Assembly: GCA_029857925.1 (NCBI GenBank)
Contig: JAOUGF010000186.1
Coordinates: 1-5,397, forward strand
Length of the DNA: 5,397 nt
Source of the DNA: Gammaproteobacteria bacterium
GTDB taxonomy: Bacteria > Pseudomonadota > Gammaproteobacteria > S012-40
Direction of reading: 5' to 3'
The notes beneath the pieces are model-generated. The model did no database searches, was not told the DNA's origin, and saw nothing but the letters and a program-made list of their open reading frames with translations. Of this stretch, positions 1 through 5,397 are shown in pieces. Position 1 is the stretch's first letter. Each line of letters begins with the position of its first letter. The position numbers were made by a program, and so were the translations under genes.

Positions 1-884
1 TGTGTGCGTTCAACCAATATCGCGCGTAATTGGCGTTTTTCCTCATTGCTATAACGCATTGCCCGCCCCACTAAAATGCCGCGCAATTGCGCCAAAACGC
101 CCATATTTTCGAAATCCGTCAACCAGCTGTCGATGCGCGCGGGGGTGGGCTTTTCTTCAGAGGTCTCAATAAATAGGATGCGATCTTTCCAGGACGGCCA
201 AAAACGTGTGCCGCGCAAATGATGCAGGGATTCTATACACCCGCCCATCAAACGCCCCCGCGCCCTGCCAGGTTTTAGCCAATGCCAAGCGCCGCTCGCG
301 ATTTTTTTGCGCGGTCGCGTCAAATCCAGGCGTTTACCCCAGTCTAAAAACTCTTCTGTCCATTCCGGCGCCGGGCTGATGCGTCCCAATGCCTTGTTGG
401 TCATCACGGTGCGGCTAAAATATTCCGTGGTATAGTCCAACATACGTGGATATTCCGCGAAATCCGTCAACAAACAGGGACCATTAAACGTCACTAGACC
501 GGTCTCCTGCCACAGCGCAATATTGAGCACGGTAATATCCGAGAAGCCCATCCACACCTTAGGATTACGACGCACTACATCGAAATCAATATAACGCAAC
601 ACTTGGTTGCTGTGGTCACCGCCAATGGTGCATAAAACGGCACGCACCTCGGTGTCCGCAAACATCGCATTGATGTCCGCTGCACGCTGTTGCGGGCTGG
701 CCGCGATGTAACCTTGATTCCCTAACGCGTGCGGCGCCATTTTAACGCGCAATCCCATGTCTTGCAGTTGACGCAACGCGGCCTCTACGCGATGTGGAAA
801 CAAGGCCGCGCCTCCCCACGAAGGGCTTACCACTCCGACGGTGTCGCCGCGACGTAGGCAGGGTGCTTTTAAAATGTGTTCCAT
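1..884 (-). CDS. MccF-like LD-carboxypeptidase family protein (peptidase S66), C-terminus off the window
   Basis: The 294 visible codons read from ATG at 884 to the left edge with no stop. Peptidase family S66 includes LD-carboxypeptidases, which trim the terminal D-Ala from murein tetrapeptides, and MccF, which cleaves the peptidyl-nucleotide antibiotic microcin C7; both are cytoplasmic serine peptidases. Visible marks are an N-terminal RRGDTVGVVSPS segment (11-22), IGGDHSNQ (87-94), the nucleophile motif GFSD with Ser115, GRLMGGCIESL (210-220) and ILFIETSEEKP with the likely catalytic Glu240. The stretch NGPCLLTDF followed by EWTEEFLDWG, and GGCIESLHHLRGT, resemble MccF-like members more than E. 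coli LdcA. The catalytic His normally lies near the C-terminus in an FGHT-type motif, so it should fall just beyond the edge; its absence here is not a defect. AAAGGA at 894-899 sits 9 nt before the ATG and overlaps the stop of the upstream HAD gene, suggesting translational coupling. No signal peptide is visible. The natural substrate cannot be told. Confidence 0.88.
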   Translation of the reverse strand, partial: MEHILKAPCLRRGDTVGVVSPSWGGAALFPHRVEAALRQLQDMGLRVKMAPHALGNQGYIAASPQQRAADINAMFADTEVRAVLCTIGGDHSNQVLRYIDFDVVRRNPKVWMGFSDITVLNIALWQETGLVTFNGPCLLTDFAEYPRMLDYTTEYFSRTVMTNKALGRISPAPEWTEEFLDWGKRLDLTRPRKKIASGAWHWLKPGRARGRLMGGCIESLHHLRGTRFWPSWKDRILFIETSEEKPTPARIDSWLTDFENMGVLAQLRGILVGRAMRYSNEEKRQLRAILVERT

Positions 885-897
885 GGAAAGAGTTCCT

Positions 898-1554
898 TTA
901 GTCACGCAAACTGATTACCGGCCATGCATGCAGAACGGCAATACGTCTCAATTCCTCGTCAGGATCTACTGCGATCGGATGCGTGACCTTTTGTAAAAGG
1001 GGCAAATCATTATGTGAATCACTATAAAACCAACTATTGTCGAGCGATTCGTCGCGCGATTCCAGCCATGCGTTTAGGCGCTGTACCTTGCCTTCGCGGA
1101 AACTCGGTATCCCGTCTACACGACCGGTATAGACGCCATCGCGCATTTCAGGTTCCGTTGCGATGAGGTGCGCTATGCCAAATAGTTCAGCGATGGGCTC
1201 CGTCACAAAGCGATTGGTTGCGGTAATGATCAACAGCGTGTCCCCCGCCCGTTTGTGGCGTTCTATCAAGGCCAGGGCCTTGGGCAACAAAATAGGCTGG
1301 ATCTTGAGCTCGAGGTAACGTTTGCGCCAGGCATGCAATTGCGCCACCGGCACACCGGCCAAGGGTCGCAATGCGAATTCCAAAAACTGCATGATATCGA
1401 GCGTACCTGCGTGATAGGCATCATAATAACGTTGATTCTCACGCGCGTAATGTGCGCCATCTACAACACCCGTTTCCGCCAGGTATTGGCCCCACAAATA
1501 ATCGCTATCGCCCCCCAGCAGGGTGTTGTCTAAGTCAAATATCGCTAACGCCAA
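898..1554 (-). CDS. HAD superfamily subfamily IB phosphatase (SerB-like)
   Basis: This 218-residue protein is full length for HAD-IB hydrolases, cytoplasmic Mg-dependent phosphatases related to phosphoserine phosphatase. All four HAD motifs are present: motif I DLDNT with nucleophile Asp7 and acid/base Asp9; motif II TATN with Thr111; motif III Lys156 in EGKV; motif [13 protein letters not shown] with metal ligands Asp179 and Asp183. A helical cap lies between motifs I and II, about residues 15-85. The start is a TTG codon at 1552-1554. It is preferred because GAAGGA lies 9 nt upstream (1564-1569) and the product begins [11 protein letters not shown] as expected for the family; a nearby ATG (1562-1564) runs straight into a TAG. 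The gene is first in an apparent operon with the S66 peptidase, 13 nt downstream, and is divergent from rppH. HAD-IB proteins beside rppH-ptsP occur in Pseudomonas-type genomes. The substrate is unknown; phosphoserine or histidinol phosphate are only family-level possibilities. Confidence 0.9.
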   Translation of the reverse strand: MALAIFDLDNTLLGGDSDYLWGQYLAETGVVDGAHYARENQRYYDAYHAGTLDIMQFLEFALRPLAGVPVAQLHAWRKRYLELKIQPILLPKALALIERHKRAGDTLLIITATNRFVTEPIAELFGIAHLIATEPEMRDGVYTGRVDGIPSFREGKVQRLNAWLESRDESLDNSWFYSDSHNDLPLLQKVTHPIAVDPDEELRRIAVLHAWPVISLRD

Positions 1555-1638
1555 AGGCCTACATCCTTCACAAGGGCTAAAATGTACTATAAATATTCAG
1601 TATATTCAACAATTAACTAGGAATTTGCCTTGCCGCCG

Positions 1639-1667
1639 TTGCCATAAACGATTTTTTTGTACAGAAT
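1639..1667 (+). promoter_or_regulatory. Candidate sigma-70 promoter for rppH
   Basis: TTGCCA (1639-1644, five of six consensus bases) is followed after exactly 17 bp by CAGAAT (1662-1667, four of six). A start near 1674 would give a leader of about 45 nt before the GTG at 1718. Found by eye against consensus; the -10 is weak. Confidence 0.35.
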
Positions 1668-1699
1668 TAGTAATTAGTATCCTTACGGGCCTGCAGAGC

Positions 1700-1708
1700 A
1701 GGGAAAGG
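1700..1708 (+). promoter_or_regulatory. Ribosome binding site that fixes the rppH start
   Basis: AGGGAAAGG lies 9 nt before GTG 1718-1720. It supports the GTG over the longer open frame, which continues upstream to 1523 and would overlap the divergent HAD gene. Confidence 0.65.
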
Positions 1709-1717
1709 CGTCACACA

Positions 1718-2215
1718 GTGATAGACGCGGACGGATTTAGATTAAATGTTGGAATCATATTAAGCAATGCCCACGGGCAGGTGCTTTGGGCCAGACGTTG
1801 TGGTCAGGAGGCCTGGCAATTTCCACAAGGGGGTATCAAGCTTAATGAAACCCCACGTCAGGCGCTTTTTCGGGAATTGCATGAAGAACTAGGGCTGACG
1901 TCTCGCCACGTTCGTATCATGGGCTGCACGCAAGGATGGCTACGTTATCGCTTGCCTAAAAATTTGATCCGCCACGACCGTAAACCGGTGTGCATCGGTC
2001 AAAAACAAGTATGGTTTTTGCTTAATTTCGTTGGGGAAGAACATCATATACAATTGGACCGCTATGCAACGCCCGAATTTGACCATTGGCAATGGGTAGA
2101 CTATTGGACCCCCCTACACCAAGTGGTGGCGTTCAAACGGGGCGTGTATCAGCGTGCGTTAACCGAATTGGCCCCCTTGGTGTTGGCCAGGTTGACAGGC
2201 ATGGAACAATCCTAG
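1718..2215 (+). CDS. rppH: RNA pyrophosphohydrolase RppH (Nudix family)
   Basis: RppH (NudH/YgdP) removes pyrophosphate from the 5' triphosphate end of mRNA, making the monophosphorylated end that stimulates RNase E decay; it also hydrolyses diadenosine polyphosphates. The 165-residue product starts at GTG and begins [14 protein letters not shown], colinear with E. coli RppH (MIDDDGYRPNVGIV). The Nudix box GX5EX7REUXEEXGU is complete from Gly39, with Glu53, Glu56 and Glu57 at the same numbers as the E. coli catalytic residues. Glu120 in TPEF and Phe139, the base-stacking residue in E. coli, are also kept, as is the KPVCIGQKQ segment (89-97). Residue 9 is Leu where E. coli has Pro. The frame is open upstream to 1523, but those residues have no family counterpart. 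The gene lies 211 bp before ptsP, the usual gammaproteobacterial order. Confidence 0.96.
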   Translation: MIDADGFRLNVGIILSNAHGQVLWARRCGQEAWQFPQGGIKLNETPRQALFRELHEELGLTSRHVRIMGCTQGWLRYRLPKNLIRHDRKPVCIGQKQVWFLLNFVGEEHHIQLDRYATPEFDHWQWVDYWTPLHQVVAFKRGVYQRALTELAPLVLARLTGMEQS

Positions 2216-2359
2216 GCTGCTAGCCAGTCGCCGTTAGACCCGTTGGATTGGGTGATAGTGCCTCTGCGAGGCCCAGCCACGACCCCTACGAACGGGTAGG
2301 AAGCCATTTCCTTGAAATGATTTTACTGTGCGGCGATAGACGCAAATTCGCCGTAAAAT
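2215..2359 (+). repeat. Run of short stem-loops in the rppH-ptsP spacer
   Basis: Five inverted repeats follow one another from the rppH stop codon: GGCT/AGCC (2215-2225); GCCTC-TGC-GAGGC (2260-2272); CCTAC/GTAGG (2285-2300); CATTTC-CTT-GAAATG (2305-2319); and, immediately after, ATTTTAC (2320-2326) pairing with GTAAAAT (2353-2359) around an inner GGCG/CGCC (2332-2335 with 2349-2352). None is followed by a clean T-tract, so no canonical Rho-independent terminator is called. The region may be a structured 3' UTR of rppH, a structured ptsP leader or a small RNA; the sequence alone does not decide, and I recognise no Rfam family. Confidence 0.45.
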
Positions 2360-2387
2360 GTCGAATGATGCCGTTTTTGGATACAAA

Positions 2388-2418
2388 AAGGATCGCTATA
2401 GTGAGGGATAGTTTAGGA
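2388..2418 (+). promoter_or_regulatory. Three GGAT motifs ahead of ptsP, the last being its Shine-Dalgarno
   Basis: AAGGAT (2388-2393), AGGGAT (2404-2409, with A-G-GGA) and TAGGAT (2414-2419) lie within 32 nt. AGGA at 2415-2418 is 8 nt before GTG 2427 and is the likely ribosome binding site. Two of the three fit the ANGGA core recognised by CsrA/RsmA, with the third GGA at the ribosome site, the usual layout of a CsrA-repressed leader. A -10-like TATAGT at 2397-2402 lies among them; if it is used, the first motif would be outside the transcript. Confidence 0.35.
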
Positions 2419-2426
2419 TTTATGAT

Positions 2427-4694
2427 GTGCTGAACACCCTACGCAAATTAATCACTGAAGTCTCCGCGGCTCAAAACCTCGAAGAGGCGCTCACCATCAT
2501 CGTCAAACGGGTGAAACAGACCATGCATACGGATGTGTGCTCGGTATATCTCACCGACCCGTTGAACGAAGAGCGCGTTTTGATGGCCACCGACGGCTTA
2601 TTGCCAGAGGCGATAGGCAAGGTGCGCCTGGCGCGTTATGAAGGTCTGGTGGGGCTGGTGTGTGAGCGCGCCGAACCGATCAATATAGACAATGCCCCTG
2701 AACACCCGCGCTATAAATACTTCCCTGAGACCGGCGAGGAACAATATAGCAGCTTTTTAGGGGTGCCTATAATCAACCATGGGCAGACCTTAGGCACGCT
2801 CGTGGTGCAAGACCGCCACCGGCGTCGCTATGCGGAAGAAGAAGTCACCTTGCTGCTTACGTTGGCCGCCCAGCTGTCCGGCGCGATTGCCCACGCCCAG
2901 GCCAGCGGTCGCATCCAAATGGGTCAACGCAAGCGCAACTCGGGGGGTGACAAACCCTTTCGCGGGCTCGCCGGGGCACCCGGCGTCGCAATCGGCGTCG
3001 GGGTGGTGGTCTATGCGGGGGCCGACCTCGATGCGGTACCGAACCGCTACGTCACCGACATCGATGCCGAGGTGTTGGCCTTTGAAAACGCCGTCGCGCA
3101 GGTACGCACCGAGATGGCCCAGTTACGCGGGCAATTGCAACACATACCAGCCGAAGATCGCGCCATTTTCGACGCTTACCAGCTCATGTTGGAGAGCGAT
3201 AGCCTCATAAAACAAACCGTGCAAAAGATTCGGCGCGGCAATTGGGCGCCCGGCGCGCTGCGTGAAACCATCCATGAACATGCGCGTGTGTTTGCGGGCA
3301 TGGACGATGCTTACCTGCGCGAACGCGCGCAAGACATCCGTGACCTCGGCCTGCGCATCCTGAGCCGCTTGCAATCGAAAGAAACGGCCGCCCGCACCTA
3401 CCCGCAACAGGTCATCCTGGTCAGCGAGGATTTGAGTCCGACGATGATGATGGAGGTGCCCAGCACCCAGTTGATGGCCATCGTCTCTGCGCGTGGCTCG
3501 GGTTCTTCGCATGTGGCGATCTTGGCGCGCGCGATGGGTATCCCTGCCGTGATGGGCGTGGAGGACCTGCCCACCGGCGACCTCAACGACGTCGAGATCG
3601 TCGTCGACGGCTTCCAAGGATTTTTGTTTATCCGCCCGTCGCCCACGGTGTTGCGCGAATACAAGCGCCTGCGCAAAGAAGAATCCGCGCTCACCGCCGA
3701 CCTGCTCACGTTAAAAGATCAACCCGCCGTCACGTTGGACGGTTATCGCCTCCCGATGTATGCAAATACGGGCCTGTTGGCGGATATCCGCTCCTCCCTC
3801 GGCCACGGCGCGGAAGGCGTCGGGCTATATCGCACCGAAATCCCCTACATGGTGCGCGACCGTTTTCCGGGCGAGCAAGAACAGGCACAGGTCTATCGTA
3901 AAATCTTAGAGGCCTTCGCGCCCAAGCCGGTTTATTTGCGCACGCTGGACATCGGCGGGGACAAGAACCTCTCGTATTTCCCCATCCAGGAGGCCAACCC
4001 CTTTTTAGGGTGGCGCGGCATACGCGTGAGCCTCGACCAACCGGAAATATTCATCGTGCAAATCCGCGCGATGCTGCGCTCCGCCGTGGGCTTGAACAAC
4101 CTCAACATATTGTTGCCGATGATCACGACCGTGGAGGAAGTGGTCGAGGCGCAACGCTTGATCCGTCGCGTCCATCACGAAATTTTAGAAGAAGAAAAAA
4201 CCGTGATCGAAATGCCCCGTGTCGGCGTCATGATCGAAGTGCCGTCGGCGGTATATCAAATCAAGCAAATTGCCAAACGCTGTGATTTTATCTCGATTGG
4301 CACCAACGATTTGGTGCAATACCTATTGGCCGTAGACCGTAACAATCGCCGCGTCGCCGCGCTGTATGATTGCCTGCACCCCGCCGTCATCCAGGCGGTG
4401 ATCCAAGTGGTCGAAGGCGCGCATGCGCTGAATAAGCCGGTCAGCATCTGCGGCGAAATGGCCAGCGACCCGGCCGCCGTCATTTTGCTCATCGCGATGG
4501 GACTGGATAGCTTAAGCATGAATGCCGTCAACATCCCGCGCGTCAAATGGGTCATCCGTAATTTCAGCCGTGACCACACCCAACGCGTACTGGATGAAGT
4601 GTTGCGCATGGACGGCGCGGAGGCGATCCGCCGCCACCTCAATGCGACACTCGAAAACGCCGGTCTGGGCGGTCTAATCCGCGCCGGGAAATAA
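2427..4694 (+). CDS. ptsP: Phosphoenolpyruvate-protein phosphotransferase PtsP (enzyme I-Ntr)
   Basis: PtsP takes phosphate from PEP and passes it to NPr (PtsO) and then EIIA-Ntr (PtsN), a cytoplasmic regulatory relay tied to nitrogen status, potassium and envelope functions. The 755 residues compare with 748 in E. coli and align end to end. Residues 1 to about 158 form a GAF domain (CSVYLTD, GLVGLV, PINIDNAPEHPRYKY, FLGVPII), the sensory part that separates EI-Ntr from sugar EI. Residues about 178-320 are the NPr-binding helical domain. The swivelling phosphohistidine domain carries GSGSSHVAILARAMGIPAVM with phosphorylated His362. The C-terminal PEP-binding TIM barrel shows Arg469 (GLYRTEIPYM), Arg505 (RTLDIGGDK), Glu604 (MIEVPSA), Asn627-Asp628 (GTNDLVQY) and Cys675 (CGEMASDP), so it looks active. 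It ends GLGGLIRAGK, like E. coli GMGGLIRGGL. The start is GTG; overlapping ATGs at 2422 and 2425 are out of frame and hit TGA at 2431. The partners ptsO and ptsN are not in the window. Confidence 0.97.
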   Translation: MLNTLRKLITEVSAAQNLEEALTIIVKRVKQTMHTDVCSVYLTDPLNEERVLMATDGLLPEAIGKVRLARYEGLVGLVCERAEPINIDNAPEHPRYKYFPETGEEQYSSFLGVPIINHGQTLGTLVVQDRHRRRYAEEEVTLLLTLAAQLSGAIAHAQASGRIQMGQRKRNSGGDKPFRGLAGAPGVAIGVGVVVYAGADLDAVPNRYVTDIDAEVLAFENAVAQVRTEMAQLRGQLQHIPAEDRAIFDAYQLMLESDSLIKQTVQKIRRGNWAPGALRETIHEHARVFAGMDDAYLRERAQDIRDLGLRILSRLQSKETAARTYPQQVILVSEDLSPTMMMEVPSTQLMAIVSARGSGSSHVAILARAMGIPAVMGVEDLPTGDLNDVEIVVDGFQGFLFIRPSPTVLREYKRLRKEESALTADLLTLKDQPAVTLDGYRLPMYANTGLLADIRSSLGHGAEGVGLYRTEIPYMVRDRFPGEQEQAQVYRKILEAFAPKPVYLRTLDIGGDKNLSYFPIQEANPFLGWRGIRVSLDQPEIFIVQIRAMLRSAVGLNNLNILLPMITTVEEVVEAQRLIRRVHHEILEEEKTVIEMPRVGVMIEVPSAVYQIKQIAKRCDFISIGTNDLVQYLLAVDRNNRRVAALYDCLHPAVIQAVIQVVEGAHALNKPVSICGEMASDPAAVILLIAMGLDSLSMNAVNIPRVKWVIRNFSRDHTQRVLDEVLRMDGAEAIRRHLNATLENAGLGGLIRAGK

Positions 4695-4707
4695 GGGCAT
4701 CCCCGGC
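4683..4707 (+). repeat. GC-rich inverted repeat across the ptsP stop codon
   Basis: GCCGGG (4683-4688) and CCCGGC (4702-4707) are a perfect 6-bp inverted repeat with a 13-nt loop containing the ptsP TAA (4692-4694). No T-run follows, so it is not a standard intrinsic terminator; transcription may continue into the downstream gene. Confidence 0.4.
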
Positions 4708-4756
4708 CACAACACCCTCCCCCGCAATACACTTTCTTAATAAAGTATTCAATCAT

Positions 4757-4813
4757 TTCGCCGCTATGTGTGGCATACGATGCGGCGAACTATGTGTATG
4801 CTATGGCGGCGGT
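4757..4813 (+). promoter_or_regulatory. Interleaved inverted repeats over the start of the MshE-like gene
   Basis: TTCGCCGC (4757-4764) can pair perfectly with GCGGCGAA (4782-4789), with TATG/CATA (4765-4768 with 4774-4777) inside. The same CGCCGC arm can instead pair with GCGGCG at 4806-4811, codons 2 and 3 of the gene. That fold also allows GCATAC (4773-4778) to pair with GTATGC (4796-4801), a helix that extends through the AUG with wobble pairs. The two folds exclude each other. No Shine-Dalgarno is visible before the ATG. The pairing is read directly; a regulatory role is inference. Confidence 0.45.
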
Positions 4814-5397
4814 AATACCAAAAAATTTACGTCTAGGTGATTTATTACTGGCGGAACGGATCATCACGCCGGAACAGCTAGACGCTGCGTTAAAAAATCA
4901 AAAGGCCACCGGGCGTAAACTTGGCCGCGAATTGGTCGCCAGTGGCTACATCAGCAGCACGCAATTGGCCACGTTTTTATCTCGTCAACTCGGCCTGCCT
5001 TTTATCGATTTACGCAAATATGAAATCAATCCCGCCGTAGTAAAACGCATCCCCGAACTCTATTGCCGACGCTATCAGGTCGTCGCGCTCGCCGAGTCCG
5101 CGCAAGAACTGGTCATCGGTATGGCCGACCCTACGGATATCTTCGCCTACGACGAGATCGCGCGGCTGGCGCAAAAGACGATCAAATCGGTCGTCGCGAA
5201 AGAAGAAGATGTATTGGAAATTATCGACAAAGTGTTTCAGCAACACACCGATGTCAGTAACATCGCCGCCGAAATCGAGGTGACTGCGCCTGAAGCCAGC
5301 GACGCAGTGTCATTATCTGATTCCAATAACGACGCGCCCGTGGTGCGTTTTTTGAACGCCCTCTTCGAACACGCGGTCAATTCCGGCGCGTCGGATA
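4803..5397 (+). CDS. mshE: MshE/PilB/GspE-family ATPase, N-terminal part with MshEN c-di-GMP-binding motif (3' end off the window)
   Basis: The 198 visible codons run from ATG 4803 to the right edge. The protein is the hexameric cytoplasmic ATPase that powers assembly of MSHA-type or type IV pili, or type II secretion. Residues 10-62 are a MshEN domain: two 24-residue motifs, RLGDLLL...LDAALKNQ (10-33) and KLGRELVASGYIS...FLSRQ (39-62), with the standard 5-residue gap, which in Vibrio cholerae MshE bind cyclic-di-GMP. IGMADPTDIFAYDEI (105-119) is like MshE and related ATPases. An acidic low-complexity linker (about 157-177) leads to APVVRFLNALFEHAV and GASD, where the window ends just short of the usual ASDIHxE; Walker A, Asp and His boxes and the zinc motif are not visible. 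The frame is open back to the ptsP stop, with GTG at 4770 and 4794 as alternative starts; ATG is chosen because it puts the first motif at residue 10. Symbol mshE is by likeness; PilB or GspE are possible. Confidence 0.85.
   Translation, partial: MAAVIPKNLRLGDLLLAERIITPEQLDAALKNQKATGRKLGRELVASGYISSTQLATFLSRQLGLPFIDLRKYEINPAVVKRIPELYCRRYQVVALAESAQELVIGMADPTDIFAYDEIARLAQKTIKSVVAKEEDVLEIIDKVFQQHTDVSNIAAEIEVTAPEASDAVSLSDSNNDAPVVRFLNALFEHAVNSGASD

Larger units (their letters stand above)
1555..1717. promoter_or_regulatory. Divergent intergenic region between the HAD gene and rppH
   Basis: This 163-bp spacer is clearly more AT-rich than its flanks and must hold promoters for both directions. For the minus-strand HAD gene two good -10-like hexamers are readable, TATAGT (1591 to 1586) and TATACT (1604 to 1599), but neither has a convincing -35 at 16-18 bp, so the promoter is not placed. 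Also present is a perfect tandem 7-bp repeat ATTAGTA at 1666-1672 and 1673-1679, lying where rppH transcription would begin. No recognisable operator for a named regulator was seen. Confidence 0.55.

Noticed and set aside
1523..1717. N-terminal extension of rppH by 65 residues
   Set aside because: It would overlap the divergent HAD gene, has no counterpart in RppH proteins and is rich in Cys and Arg like untranslated DNA; the GTG at 1718 has a good ribosome site and matches the family start exactly.
2248..2433. Small open frame of 61 codons between rppH and ptsP, overlapping the ptsP start
   Set aside because: Its first codon TTG has no good ribosome site, the product resembles no family I know, and it covers the inverted repeats of the spacer. 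Its end (ATGATGTGCTGA) overlaps the ptsP GTG, but coupling cannot be supported.
3123..3709. Long minus-strand frames inside ptsP
   Set aside because: They are antisense shadows of a conserved coding sequence; their products are low-complexity, His- and Arg-rich and unlike any family.
2427..4694. Horizontal acquisition of ptsP because it is visibly more GC-rich than rppH and the spacers
   Set aside because: Gene order is the conserved one, the protein aligns fully with gammaproteobacterial PtsP and no mobile element or target repeat flanks it; ordinary variation in codon use is enough.
4256..4756. Minus-strand frame of 166 codons over the 3' end of ptsP
   Set aside because: It lies opposite the conserved PEP-binding domain and gives a Ser/Arg/Cys-rich product typical of antisense frames.
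4683..4789. Rho-independent terminator after ptsP
   Set aside because: Both inverted repeats (4683-4707 and 4757-4789) lack a following T-tract on either strand.
4692..4805. Stop readthrough joining ptsP to the MshE-like gene
   Set aside because: The two genes share a frame and no stop occurs between the ptsP TAA and the ATG at 4803, but 36 stop-free codons arise easily by chance, PtsP ends exactly where its family ends, and no readthrough signal is seen.

Overview
The window looks like the chromosome of a gammaproteobacterium of moderate GC. An RppH-type Nudix hydrolase gene lies directly before a GAF-containing enzyme I of the nitrogen phosphotransferase system (ptsP), a pairing typical of Gammaproteobacteria. 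A SerB-like HAD phosphatase gene diverges from it, as remembered for Pseudomonas-type genomes. No species is assigned. I saw no tRNA, rRNA, CRISPR array, insertion sequence or phage gene.

Layout, left to right. Positions 1-884 (minus) hold a MccF-like S66 serine carboxypeptidase, cut off by the left edge just before its catalytic His. Positions 898-1554 (minus) hold a HAD-IB phosphatase, directly upstream of the peptidase in one apparent two-gene operon; the Shine-Dalgarno of the peptidase overlaps the stop codon of the phosphatase. Positions 1555-1717 are an AT-rich divergent promoter region. Positions 1718-2215 (plus) encode RppH from a GTG start. Positions 2216-2426 are a spacer with a run of small stem-loops followed by three GGAT motifs before ptsP. 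Positions 2427-4694 (plus) encode PtsP, intact and with all expected catalytic residues. Positions 4695-4802 are a short spacer with interleaved inverted repeats. Positions 4803-5397 (plus) are the N-terminal third of a MshE/PilB/GspE-type ATPase with a tandem cyclic-di-GMP-binding motif, cut off by the right edge.

The genes are mostly regulatory or housekeeping: mRNA 5'-end processing (RppH), a nitrogen-responsive phosphorelay (PtsP) and c-di-GMP-controlled pilus assembly or secretion (MshE-like). The minus-strand pair handles peptide or peptidyl-nucleotide cleavage and a small phosphate ester. No gene is wholly unfamiliar. The most unusual signal is non-coding. The MshE-like gene has no visible Shine-Dalgarno, and its start codon lies in a set of inverted repeats that can form two mutually exclusive hairpins, one of which buries the AUG. 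The structured rppH-ptsP spacer is the second item worth a look.
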